Position numbers and translations under genes: made by a program. Under the pieces are notes generated by a model. It searched no databases. It had not been told where the DNA came from and was given only the letters and a program-made list of their open reading frames with translations. A DNA stretch of 64,000 bases from Nocardioides eburneiflavus (GTDB lineage Bacteria > Actinomycetota > Actinomycetes > Propionibacteriales > Nocardioidaceae), in the NCBI RefSeq assembly GCF_004785795.1, contig NZ_SRRO01000001.1, positions 930,001-994,000 on the forward strand, read 5' to 3'. Below are positions 53,567 through 63,211 of this stretch, piece after piece. Within the stretch, counting starts at the first letter, position 1; each line of letters opens with the position of its first letter.

Positions 53567-54076
53567 TCAGCCCCCCAGCCATTCGCCGAGGATCGATAGC
53601 CGCAGCTGGAGCAGCACCACGAAGACGACGAGGCACAGCGCGGTGATCCCGGCGGCGGTCAGCGCCGCCTTGAGGACGCTGGTGCCGTGCCCGGCGAGGG
53701 CCGCGACGAACGTCGTCACGAACAGCGTCGGGCCGAGGCCGAGACCGGAGACGAAGAACCCGAAGAACAGGATCGCCGCCACCAGCAGGCCCCCGCGCCG
53801 CCACGGGATCGGCGCGCGCTCGACGTCGCGGATCGCCGGGTCGCCGCCGCGGAAGGCGATGGCGACCACGATCAGCCCGAGCAGCACGAGGATGCTGCCG
53901 AGCGCCAGGGGCACGTAGCCCGAGCCCATCCGCAGCGCGGAGCCCACGTCGTACCGCGAGCCGCCGATGGCGAACGCGAGGCCGAGGACGATGAACGCGC
54001 CCCCCGCCAGGAGGTCCGGCCGGAACGGAGCCGGGCGGTGCCCGGCGCCGTTCTCGACACCCGTGTCGGTGCTCAT
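53567..54076 (-). CDS. tctB: Tripartite tricarboxylate transporter, small permease TctB
   Basis: 169 residues from ATG at 54076, overlapping the tctC stop by four bases. PDLLAGGAFIVLGLAFAIGG, VPLALGSILVLLGLIVVAIAFRGG, GGLLVAAILFFGFFVSGLGLGPTLFVTTFVAAL and ITALCLVVFVVLLQLRL give the four helices of TctB. The tctA start follows one base after its stop. Length is typical. Confidence 0.93.
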   Translation of the reverse strand: MSTDTGVENGAGHRPAPFRPDLLAGGAFIVLGLAFAIGGSRYDVGSALRMGSGYVPLALGSILVLLGLIVVAIAFRGGDPAIRDVERAPIPWRRGGLLVAAILFFGFFVSGLGLGPTLFVTTFVAALAGHGTSVLKAALTAAGITALCLVVFVVLLQLRLSILGEWLGG

Positions 54077-55065
54077 CCGCCGGTGACCCCGGACTCTTCG
54101 ATGATCGGGGTCCACAGGTCGATCTGCTCCTGCAGCTTGGACGTGTGGGCCTCCGGGGTGACCTGGTCCGCGGGCACGGGCGTGGTGCCCAGGTCGGCCA
54201 TCGAGTCGATGACGTTCTGGTCCTGGAGCGCCACCTCGAGCGCCGCCGTCAGCTTCTCGACGATCTCGTCCGGGGTATCGGAGGGGACGTACAGGCCGTG
54301 CCAGACGCCGACCTCGACGTCGGACCAACCGGCGTCGGCGGTCGTCGGCAACTCGGGGAGCGCCTCGATCGGCTCGGGCGTGGTGACGGCGTACGCCTTG
54401 ATGTCGCCGGACTGGATCTGCGCCGCGGTGTTGGTGGTCTGGTCGCACATGAAGTCGACCTGGCCGCCGACCAGGTCGGTGAGCGCCGGGCCGGTGCCGT
54501 CGTACGGGACCTCCGTGAGGTCGACGCCGAGCTGCTGCTCGATGAGCAGGCCGCAGAGCTGCGACGCGGCGCCGACGCCGGCGTTGGCGAGGGTGACCGT
54601 GTCGGCGTTCTCCTCGACGTAGGTGGCGAGCTCCTCGAGCGTCTCGGGCTCGAAGTCCTTGCGCGCCACGATGGTCATCGGTACGTCGGTGACGAGGCCG
54701 ACGGTCTTGAAGTCCTCGAGCGGGTCGTAGGCCAGGTCGGGGTAGAGGCCCGGTGCGGTCGACATGCCGATGTGGTGGATGAGCACCTCGTAGCCGTCGC
54801 CGTCCGCGTCGGCGACCTGCCCGGCCGCCACGGTGCCGCCGGCACCCTCCACGTTCTGGACGATGATCTCGGCCCCGAGCTCCTCAGCCATCGGCTCGGC
54901 GATCAGGCGGGTCACGGTGTCGGTGGGGCCGCCCGCCGCGAACGGGACGACCAGGGTGATGTCGTCCTCGGGATAGGCCGCGGGGTCGGCGTCGCCGCCG
55001 CCGCACGCGGCGAGGCCGAGCATCGAGAGGCAGGCGAGGGTCGCCAGGGGGGTGCGCCGGTGCAT
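54073..55065 (-). CDS. tctC: Tripartite tricarboxylate transporter binding protein TctC
   Basis: 330 residues from ATG at 55065, with GAAGGAGC upstream. A lipoprotein signal ends LAACGGGD. The TctC/Bug fold is clear: YPEDDITLVVPFAAGGPTDTVTRLIAEPM, IIVQNVEGAGGTVAAGQVA, and the later TLANAGVGAASQLCGLLIEQQLGVDLTEVPYDGTGPALTDLVGGQVDFM. It binds citrate or a related tricarboxylate outside the membrane and delivers it to TctAB. It opens the operon. The 290-bp upstream region to 55354 also holds the control region of the LuxR-type gene. Confidence 0.93.
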   Translation of the reverse strand: MHRRTPLATLACLSMLGLAACGGGDADPAAYPEDDITLVVPFAAGGPTDTVTRLIAEPMAEELGAEIIVQNVEGAGGTVAAGQVADADGDGYEVLIHHIGMSTAPGLYPDLAYDPLEDFKTVGLVTDVPMTIVARKDFEPETLEELATYVEENADTVTLANAGVGAASQLCGLLIEQQLGVDLTEVPYDGTGPALTDLVGGQVDFMCDQTTNTAAQIQSGDIKAYAVTTPEPIEALPELPTTADAGWSDVEVGVWHGLYVPSDTPDEIVEKLTAALEVALQDQNVIDSMADLGTTPVPADQVTPEAHTSKLQEQIDLWTPIIEESGVTGG

Positions 55066-55354
55066 GGCAGCTCCTTCATCGGGGTGTGTGTCGCCCGTCA
55101 CACTCGCCCGGCGACGTGGGCCTGGTCACCGTTGTGCACCTTGTGTTCACGGGTGTCGTGCGGCCGGGTGGCCCCGTCGAGGTGGGCAGATCGAGCTCGA
55201 GGTTCACCCCTGAGGGTGGAATCGGTGGTGCTGGCACCACCAAGGAGCGTCTTCACGCAGGAGTCCGTCTACTGTCGGAACTGACGGTCGGGGGGTCGTC
55301 GAGGGGCGATGTCCGCTCCTCCGAGGACGACCTGAGGACCACCAGTTGACCAGC

Positions 55355-55972
55355 ATGGACATCCGCGTCGCGCTGCTCGGCGGCGACGAGCTCGTGAGGC
55401 GCGGCCTCGACGGCATGCTCCGCACGCTCGGTGGCTTCGAGCTCGGCAGCGTCAAGGACCGCGCCCGCCGGCCGATCGACATCGCGCTCGTCGAGACCTT
55501 CGGGGCACCGCGGGGCGACACGACCCTCGAGCGCGCGGCGGCCGACCCGTTCATCCGGCACGTCGCGATCTACACGTGGAACCACCAGCCCGGGCTGGTC
55601 CACGAGCCTCTCGAGCACGGCGTCACCGGCTACCTCGCCAAGAGCCTCAGCGCCCAGCAGCTCGGGCGCGCCCTCCGCGCCATCCACCTCGGCGAGACGG
55701 TCGTGGCGCCCCTCCTGCCGGTCCTGCCGACCAAGGACCTCCGGTCCACCGACCAGGCCGACCTGCTCACCGTGCGCGAGCGCGAGACCCTCGCCCACAT
55801 CGCCACCGGCAAGAGCAACGACGAGATCGCCCAGCAGATGCAGATCTCCCTCAACTCCGTGAAGTCCTACATCCGCAGCGCCTACCGCAAGACCGGCGTA
55901 CGCAGCCGCAGCCAGGCGGTCCTCTGGGCCGTCTCGCACGGGCTCGGCGCGGAGGTGCTCGAGGGCGTCTGA
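55355..55972 (+). CDS. LuxR-type regulator with degenerate receiver domain
   Basis: 205 residues from ATG at 55355 (a TTG at 55346 is an alternative). The N-terminal 120 residues look like a receiver, but the usual phospho-Asp is replaced: IDIALVETFG has Glu47 at that place. The N-terminal acidic cluster is also reduced (LLGGDEL). The lysine in GYLAKS is present. The HTH is a complete LuxR type (LTVRERETLAHIATGKSNDEIAQQMQISLNSVKSYIRSAYRKTGVRSR). So it is probably constitutively active or ligand-controlled. Its last 91 bp overlap the GDPD gene tail to tail. Confidence 0.9.
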   Translation: MDIRVALLGGDELVRRGLDGMLRTLGGFELGSVKDRARRPIDIALVETFGAPRGDTTLERAAADPFIRHVAIYTWNHQPGLVHEPLEHGVTGYLAKSLSAQQLGRALRAIHLGETVVAPLLPVLPTKDLRSTDQADLLTVRERETLAHIATGKSNDEIAQQMQISLNSVKSYIRSAYRKTGVRSRSQAVLWAVSHGLGAEVLEGV

Positions 55973-56745
55973 CGGGTCGGCCACTGCCCGCGACCGATCA
56001 GCACCTCGCGCAGCACGTCGGGCCGGTCGGTGATGATGCCGTCGACGCCCATGTCGAGCAGGGAGCGCATCGTGACCGGGTCGTCGACCGTCCACACGAC
56101 CACCCGGATGCCGAGCTCGTGCGCCCGCGCGATCACCCGCTCGGAGTGCACGGGCAGGCGGCCCAGGCGGATCGGCACGTGCGCGAAGGTGCCCGCCGCC
56201 CCCTCGCCGCGGCGCAGGCCGGGAGGGCGTACGCCGCCGCGCGAGCACGCGACCAGGGTGGTCAGCGACCGCCAGCCGAGCGCCGTCGTGACGCCGGGCG
56301 CCTCGTCGCGGAGCCGCCGCAGCCAGCCGCTCCACGCGCCCGCGACGAGCGTCCGCTCGGCCCAGCCGGGGTTGGCCCGCATCAGCCGCGCCATGGCGCC
56401 GATCGCCGCCTCGTCCTTGAGGTCGATCGCGAACCGCGCGCTCGGGAAGCTCGCCATCGCCTCGCTGAGCGTGGGCACCTGGTCGGTGCCGTCGACGCGG
56501 AGCCGGCGCACGTCGGCGAGGTCGTGGTCGGCGACCCGGCCCGGCTGCCCGGTCACCCGCCCGAGCGTCGCGTCGTGGAAGCAGACCAGGTGCCCGTCGC
56601 GGGTGGTGCGCACGTCGGTCTCGAGGTGGGTGAGGCCCAGGGCCGTGGCCCGGTCGAAGGCCGCGAGGGTGTTCTCCGGGGCGAGCCCCATGCCCCCGCG
56701 GTGGGCGATCGCGAGTGGTCCGGTGTGGTCGCCGTAGCTGGTCAC
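55882..56745 (-). CDS. Glycerophosphodiester phosphodiesterase-like protein (GDPD)
   Basis: 287 residues from GTG at 56745. IAHRGGMGLAPENTLAAFDRA, THLETDVRTTRDGHLVCFHDATLGRVT and FAIDLKDE carry the GDPD catalytic set (HR, E-N, E-D, H). HELGIRVVVWTVDDPVTMRSLLDMGVDGIITDRPD is the C-terminal hallmark. It should cleave glycerophosphodiesters, releasing sn-glycerol-3-phosphate. No signal peptide. Its 3' end overlaps the LuxR-type gene by 91 bp. The C-terminal 30 residues, encoded in the overlap, are Arg/Thr/Ser rich and may be dispensable. Confidence 0.92.
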   Translation of the reverse strand: MTSYGDHTGPLAIAHRGGMGLAPENTLAAFDRATALGLTHLETDVRTTRDGHLVCFHDATLGRVTGQPGRVADHDLADVRRLRVDGTDQVPTLSEAMASFPSARFAIDLKDEAAIGAMARLMRANPGWAERTLVAGAWSGWLRRLRDEAPGVTTALGWRSLTTLVACSRGGVRPPGLRRGEGAAGTFAHVPIRLGRLPVHSERVIARAHELGIRVVVWTVDDPVTMRSLLDMGVDGIITDRPDVLREVLIGRGQWPTRQTPSSTSAPSPCETAQRTAWLRLRTPVLR

Positions 56746-56855
56746 GCCCTCAGGATGGGGCCGCGCGTGCGCCCTGTCGCGCCGGGAGGGCCGGGGGTGG
56801 CGAGTGTTCACCCAGGCTTCGGACTATGACACCCGGATGGACGCTGGGGGGCCGG

Positions 56856-56891
56856 CATGGCGGGCGTCGAGCGGACGATGGTCCGCTCGAC
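56856..56891. repeat. Twin-hairpin element, copy E
   Basis: GTCGAGCGGAC (56866-56876), GATG, GTCCGCTCGAC (56881-56891) is a perfect 11-pair hairpin. The 35-nt segment 56856-56890 matches 14641-14675 at 33 of 35 positions. It lies beyond the TPR gene stop and upstream of GDPD, so it can serve as a terminator for the TPR gene. The first palindrome present in copy D is not complete here. Confidence 0.75.
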
Positions 56892-56926
56892 CCCGCCGGG
56901 ACCCCGGCGGCCGCCACCCGGGCCGC

Positions 56927-57313
56927 TCAGCTCCGGTAGCCGCCCAACAGCTCGGCCAGGCGCAGGTGCGGCTGCGCCTCGTCCGTGCGCCCCTTGCGCT
57001 GCAGGGAGCGGCCGAGCAGCAGGTGGGCGTACGGCTCGTTGGGGTCGTGCTCGAGGAGCTCGGTCGCGACCTTGATGGTGCCGTCGAGCTGGGCGGAGTG
57101 GAACAGCGCGCGCGCCAGCAGGAGGCGTACGTCGGTGAGCTCGTGGCCGACGTCGCCCGGGTCGTCGAGCAGCTCGGCGAGCAGGACGGCGGCCTCGCGG
57201 TAGGCGCGCTCCTCGAACAGCACCTGGGCGCGCAGCCAGCGGTCGTGGGTGGTGTCCTCGAGCAGGCCCGCGTGTCCGCGCAGCAGGTCCTCGAAGGGGG
57301 TGAAGTCGGTCAT
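56927..57313 (-). CDS. Tetratricopeptide-repeat protein
   Basis: 128 residues from ATG at 57313, with GAGAGGAGC upstream. About three TPR units are visible (AQVLFEERAYREAAVLLAELL, LARALFHSAQLDGTIKVATELLEHDP, YAHLLLGRSLQRKGRTDEAQPHLRLAELLGG). Probably a protein-interaction scaffold. Its N-terminus, TDFTPFEDLLRGHAG, shares TPF-DLLRGHAG with the C-terminus of the FMN reductase at 58633. It diverges from the flavin oxidoreductase operon by 147 bp, so joint use of the region is likely. Confidence 0.8.
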   Translation of the reverse strand: MTDFTPFEDLLRGHAGLLEDTTHDRWLRAQVLFEERAYREAAVLLAELLDDPGDVGHELTDVRLLLARALFHSAQLDGTIKVATELLEHDPNEPYAHLLLGRSLQRKGRTDEAQPHLRLAELLGGYRS

Positions 57314-57418
57314 CGATCGCTCCTCTCGGACAATCTCCTGGTCCGAGCGTGCGCCCGGACGACGGTCCAACGCCGTACGTCGCCCGGCGATTCCACGGAA
57401 TACTGGGGCCGGAAGGCA

Positions 57419-57444
57419 GGTTGAGAGTGGTACAAACTTCAACC
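57419..57444 (+). promoter_or_regulatory. Inverted repeat before the flavin oxidoreductase gene
   Basis: GGTTGA at 57419-57424 and TCAACC at 57439-57444 bound an imperfect palindrome with GTAC in its middle. It is 17 bp from the start of the oxidoreductase gene, with GGAGGGA following as ribosome site. A repressor site is likely but no partner regulator is adjacent. Confidence 0.5.
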
Positions 57445-57460
57445 AACATCGGAGGGAACC

Positions 57461-58636
57461 ATGCAGTTCGGCATCTTCAGCGTCGGTGACGTCACGACGG
57501 ACCCGACCACCGGGCGCACCGCGTCCGAGGCCGAGCGCATCGACCTGATGACGAAGGTCGCGCTCAAGGCCGAGGAGGTCGGCCTCGACGTCTTCGCCAC
57601 CGGCGAGCACCACAACCCGCCGTTCGTGGTGTCGTCCCCGACGACGCACCTCGGCTACATCGCGGCGAAGACCGAGAAGCTCCTGCTCTCCACGAGCACG
57701 ACCCTCATCACCACCAACGACCCGGTGAAGATCGCGGAGGACTACGCGTTCCTCCAGCACCTCTCCGGCGGCCGCGTCGACCTGATGATGGGCCGCGGCA
57801 ACACCGGGCCGGTCTACCCCTGGTTCGGCAAGGACATCCGCGACGGCATCAAGCTCGCGGTCGAGAACTACCACCTGCTGCGCAAGCTGTGGCGCGAGCC
57901 GGTCGTCAACTGGCAGGGCCAGTTCCGTACGCCGCTGCAGGGCTACACCTCCACTCCGGCTCCGCTCGACGGCACGCCGCCCTTCGTGTGGCACGGCTCG
58001 ATCCGCAGCACGGAGATCGCCGAGCAGGCGGCCTACTACGGCGACGGCTTCTTCCACAACCACATCTTCTGGAACAAGGAGCACACCGAGCAGATGGTGG
58101 GCCTCTACCGCCGCCGCTTCGAGTTCTACGGCCACGGCGCGGCCGACCAGGCGTACGTCGGGCTGGGCGGACAGGTGTTCATGGCGTCGACCGAGGCGGA
58201 GGCCAAGCGCGTCTACCGGCCCTACTTCGACAACGCCCCGGTCTACGGCCACGGCCCGTCGCTGGAGGACTACACCAAGATGACGCCCCTGACCGTCGGC
58301 ACCCCCGAGCAGGTCATCGAGCGCACCCTCGGCTTCGCCGACTACGTCGGTGACTACCAGCGCCAGCTGTTCCTCGCCGACCACGCCGGCCTGCCGGAGT
58401 CGCTGGTCCTCGAGCAGGTGGAGATGCTCGGCACCGAGGTCGTGCCCGTGCTCCGCAAGGAGTTCGAGCGCCGCCGCCCGGCCCACGTGCCGAGCGACCC
58501 GCCGACCCACGCCTCGCTCGTGGCCGCCGGCTCGGACGCCCCGCACCACCTCGTCGAGCCCGCTCGCGAGCACGTCGAGAAGCTGCAGGCCGAGCAGGCC
58601 GAGCAGGCCGAGCAGGCCGCTGGGGCCACCGCATGA
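57461..58636 (+). CDS. LLM-class flavin-dependent oxidoreductase (CE1758-like)
   Basis: 391 residues from ATG at 57461. It is a luciferase-like barrel: QFGIFSVGDVT, FATGEHHNPPFVVSSPTTHLGYIAAKT, TTNDPVKIAEDYAFLQHLSGGRVDLMMGRGNT and the later GSIRSTEIAEQAAYYGDGFFHNHIFWNKEHTEQM. This is the family annotated as CE1758, which oxidises an unknown substrate with FMNH2. The C-terminal tail is Gln/Glu/Ala rich. Its stop overlaps the start of the reductase gene by four bases, so the reductase supplies flavin. Confidence 0.92.
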   Translation: MQFGIFSVGDVTTDPTTGRTASEAERIDLMTKVALKAEEVGLDVFATGEHHNPPFVVSSPTTHLGYIAAKTEKLLLSTSTTLITTNDPVKIAEDYAFLQHLSGGRVDLMMGRGNTGPVYPWFGKDIRDGIKLAVENYHLLRKLWREPVVNWQGQFRTPLQGYTSTPAPLDGTPPFVWHGSIRSTEIAEQAAYYGDGFFHNHIFWNKEHTEQMVGLYRRRFEFYGHGAADQAYVGLGGQVFMASTEAEAKRVYRPYFDNAPVYGHGPSLEDYTKMTPLTVGTPEQVIERTLGFADYVGDYQRQLFLADHAGLPESLVLEQVEMLGTEVVPVLRKEFERRRPAHVPSDPPTHASLVAAGSDAPHHLVEPAREHVEKLQAEQAEQAEQAAGATA

Positions 58637-59295
58637 GCCGTCGTGTTGTCGTGGTGACGGCGGGACTGACCGTCCCCTCGTCCACGCGGCTGCTGGCCGA
58701 CCAGGTCGCCGAGGCCACCTCGGCCCAGGTCACCGCCCGGGGCGAGGCCGTCGAGATCGAGTTCGTCGAGCTGCGGGAGGTCGCCGGCGAGCTGGCGACC
58801 TTCATGGTCACCGGCGGCATCCCGACGCCGCGGCTCACCGAGCTGCGCGAGCAGGTCGCCGGGGCCGACGGCCTGATCGCGGTCACGCCCGTGTTCAACG
58901 GCAGCTACAGCGGACTGTTCAAGATGTTCTTCGACGCCCTCGACAAGGACTCGCTGACCGGTACGCCGGTGCTCATCGCCGCGGCCGCCGGGAGCGCCCG
59001 GCACTCGCTGGTGCTCGACCACGCGATGCGTCCGCTCTTCGCCTACCTCCGCGCGGTCGTGGTCCCCACGGGGATCTTCGCCGCCACCGAGGACTTCGGC
59101 AGCCACGGGCTCTCCGACCGCATCACCCGCGCCGCGGCCGAGCTCGCCGCGCTGGTGATCGGCCAGGGCGGCTACGGGGTCGGCGGGTTCACGCCCGACC
59201 TCGCCGCCCGCCCCCGGCGTACGTCGGGGACGCACGTCGAGACCGACGTGACTCCCTTCGGCGACCTGCTGCGCGGTCACGCCGGCTCGGACTGA
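58633..59295 (+). CDS. NADPH-dependent FMN reductase (CE1759-like)
   Basis: 220 residues from ATG at 58633. VVVVTAGLTVPSSTRLLADQVAEAT is the flavodoxin-like start; VTPVFNGSYSGLFKMFFDALDKDSLTGTPVLIAAAAGSARHSLVLDHAMRPLFAYLRA is the conserved core. It reduces FMN for the oxidoreductase encoded just upstream. The C-terminus ends VTPFGDLLRGHAGSD, the motif also present at the start of the TPR protein at 57313. A terminator overlaps the stop codon. Confidence 0.92.
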   Translation: MSRRVVVVTAGLTVPSSTRLLADQVAEATSAQVTARGEAVEIEFVELREVAGELATFMVTGGIPTPRLTELREQVAGADGLIAVTPVFNGSYSGLFKMFFDALDKDSLTGTPVLIAAAAGSARHSLVLDHAMRPLFAYLRAVVVPTGIFAATEDFGSHGLSDRITRAAAELAALVIGQGGYGVGGFTPDLAARPRRTSGTHVETDVTPFGDLLRGHAGSD

Positions 59296-59322
59296 GGGGC
59301 CCCCGGACCGGGGGTCCCTCAG
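59292..59322 (+). terminator. Terminator overlapping the FMN reductase stop
   Basis: CTGAGGGGCCCCCGG at 59292-59306 pairs with CCGGGGGTCCCTCAG at 59308-59322. This gives a 15-pair stem with one G-T pair and a one-base loop, so a larger apical opening is likely. It includes the TGA stop. There is no T-run. Confidence 0.75.
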
Positions 59323-59394
59323 GGTGAGCCGACCCGCGCCGCGTCGCGCCTAGCGTCGAGAGGGACCCGTACGGACCCTCGGAAGGACGCACCC

Positions 59395-61463
<2,069 letters not shown>

Positions 61464-61536
61464 GCCGTACGGCCCCTTCCCGCGGACGCCGGCGCTTCCT
61501 AGATTGGGTGCACCGATCCGACGACAGGAGACCGCC

Positions 61537-61965
61537 ATGTCCGTCCTGCTCAACCCCTACGTCAACTTCCCGGACGCGCAGGCGAGGGAGGCGATGGAGT
61601 TCTACCAGTCGGTGCTCGGCGGCGACCTCAGCATCATGACGTTCGGAGACATGGGCACCGAGGGCCCGACGGCGACGCAGGTGATGCACGGCCAGCTCAC
61701 GACGCCCGGAGGCATCACGCTGATGGGGGCCGACGCGCCGCCCGAGATGGTGCAGGTGCGGTTCGGCGACAACATGTCGATCAGCCTGTCCGGCGGGCCC
61801 GAGGACGGCGACGAGCTCCGCGGCTGGTTCGCCGCGCTGTCCGAGGGCGGGGAGGTGCGCCAGCCGCTCGAGGCCGCCCCGTGGGGCGACGAGTTCGGCA
61901 TGTTCGTCGACCGGTTCGAGATCTGCTGGATGGTCAACATCGCGGGGAGCGCCGCTCCGTCCTGA
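61537..61965 (+). CDS. PhnB/glyoxalase-like VOC protein
   Basis: 142 residues from ATG at 61537, with CAGGAGACC upstream. LLNPYVNFPDAQAREAMEFYQSVLGGDLSIMTFGDMG and MHGQLTTPGGITLMGADAP are the PhnB-like VOC core, and the last strand is EICWMVNIA. Some positions that normally bind the metal are not histidine or glutamate, so catalysis is uncertain. Substrate unknown. It follows the catalase gene by 73 bp. Confidence 0.87.
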   Translation: MSVLLNPYVNFPDAQAREAMEFYQSVLGGDLSIMTFGDMGTEGPTATQVMHGQLTTPGGITLMGADAPPEMVQVRFGDNMSISLSGGPEDGDELRGWFAALSEGGEVRQPLEAAPWGDEFGMFVDRFEICWMVNIAGSAAPS

Positions 61966-62064
61966 GCCTCCGCCCCTCCCTCCGGACGTACCCCTGGGGC
62001 GGTAACTCGGCGTGACACCGCCTCTCGGGTGTGTGCGCCGGTCGGCCGCGGTGGTTGCGTCGGT

Positions 62065-62083
62065 GGTTCGGCACAACCGAACC
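62065..62083 (+). promoter_or_regulatory. Leader hairpin before the PRC-barrel gene
   Basis: GGTTCGG (62065-62071) pairs with CCGAACC (62077-62083) around a five-base loop, ten bases before GGGAGGGA, the ribosome binding site. It could limit translation or protect the 5' end. GGTTG at 62053-62057 offers a competing pairing with CAACC at 62074-62078. Confidence 0.5.
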
Positions 62084-62098
62084 CCCTGGGAGGGAATC

Positions 62099-62443
62099 AT
62101 GAGTGACACAGTGTGGAGCTACCGCGACACCTCGTGGAGCCAGGACAGCGACCTCATCGGCTACGACGTCGAGGCCAGCGACGGGTCGATCGGCAAGATC
62201 GACGAGGCGAGCAACGACGCGGCCGGCCAGTGGCTGGTCGTCGACACCGGCTTCTGGATCTTCGGCAAGAAGCGCCTGATCCCGGCCGGCGCCGTCACGG
62301 GCGTCGACCACGACGGCAAGAACGTGATCGTCAACCTGACCAAGGACGAGATCAAGTCCGCGCCGGACTACGACAAGGACGACTGGAACGACGACTCCCG
62401 GGGTCGTCACACCGACTACTACACGCCGTACTCGTCCCGCTGA
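62099..62443 (+). CDS. PRC-barrel domain protein
   Basis: 114 residues from ATG at 62099. SDLIGYDVEASDGSIGKIDEASNDAAGQWLVVDTGFWIFGKKRLIPAGAVTGVDHDGKNVIVNLTKDEIKSAPDYD is a complete PRC barrel. The C-terminus is acidic and Tyr/Ser rich. Such small proteins are common in actinobacteria and are often stress linked; the partner is unknown. It is followed by a strong bidirectional terminator. Confidence 0.9.
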   Translation: MSDTVWSYRDTSWSQDSDLIGYDVEASDGSIGKIDEASNDAAGQWLVVDTGFWIFGKKRLIPAGAVTGVDHDGKNVIVNLTKDEIKSAPDYDKDDWNDDSRGRHTDYYTPYSSR

Positions 62444-62465
62444 CCCAGCGGGACGACACGTTCCC

Positions 62466-62500
62466 CGACGCCCCGGCCGACACGCTCGGCCGGGGCGTCG
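62466..62500. terminator. Strong bidirectional terminator
   Basis: The 15-nt stem CGACGCCCCGGCCGA (62466-62480) pairs perfectly with its complement (62486-62500) around the loop CACGC. It sits between the convergent PRC-barrel and mycothiol-enzyme genes. Confidence 0.9.
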
Positions 62501-62521
62501 GCGCGTCCGGGGCTCGCGCGG

Positions 62522-63211
62522 TCAGGGCGCCAGCGCGCCGGACAGCAGCTCGGCGGCCTGCGGGTCGAGCGTCGAGGTGTCGGCGCGGTGCCAGAGCAGT
62601 CGCAGGAGCACCTCCGCGCGGTCCCGGACCTCGACCTCCGTGCCCGACCCGATCGTGACGTCACCCGGGACGTCGGTCGCGACGAGTCGTACGGCCGCCG
62701 CGAGCGGGTCGACGCGACCGAGCCGCACCTGCCGCGGGTAGAGCACCTCGGCCACCTCGAGCACGCCGTCCCAGGCGAGCGCGGGGTCGTACGCCGTCGG
62801 TGCGCCGGCAGCCTCCTCGGCGTCCCACGTGTGCATGGCGACCTCGTGGACCTGGCGTCGCCGCCAGGACCCGGCGGTGCGGTCGGCCGCGTCGAGGGTC
62901 CACGCGGGCGCGTCCGGGGGCGTGGACGCGAGCACGTCGAGGAGGTGCGCCGCCTGCGCGGCGTACCAGGCCGCGAGGTCGGGCTCGTCAGGCGCCGGTG
63001 GAGTCGGCTGCAGGTCCGGGGTGCCGGCCGTCACGGCGTGCGCCGCCCACTGGTGCACGCCGCCGAGGTGCACCACCAGGTCGCGCACAGACCAGCCCGG
63101 GCAGTGCGTCACCGGGGCGTCGGGGTCGGCGGACGCGACCACCGCGGCGAACCTGGCGGTGTGCGTGCGCAGCAGTGCGAGCCAGTCAGCACCGCCCACC
63201 TCGTCGCGCAT
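62522..63211 (-). CDS. Mycothiol-dependent maleylpyruvate isomerase-family protein
   Basis: 229 residues from ATG at 63211. The N-terminal DinB-like metal-binding domain has the motif CPGWSVRDLVVHLGGVHQW; the first metal histidine is in LVVHLGG and the later one in RRQVHEVAMHTWDAE. The C-terminal part (about 150-229) is the MDMPI_C-like domain. It probably transfers or isomerises a mycothiol-linked substrate; the exact reaction is unknown. The stop of the upstream HIT-like gene overlaps the first base of the ATG, so the two are coupled. Confidence 0.9.
   Translation of the reverse strand: MRDEVGGADWLALLRTHTARFAAVVASADPDAPVTHCPGWSVRDLVVHLGGVHQWAAHAVTAGTPDLQPTPPAPDEPDLAAWYAAQAAHLLDVLASTPPDAPAWTLDAADRTAGSWRRRQVHEVAMHTWDAEEAAGAPTAYDPALAWDGVLEVAEVLYPRQVRLGRVDPLAAAVRLVATDVPGDVTIGSGTEVEVRDRAEVLLRLLWHRADTSTLDPQAAELLSGALAP

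Noticed and set aside
52012..53646. 544-residue reading opposite tctA
   Set aside because: Composition is the antisense of TctA, and no motif or start signal is present.
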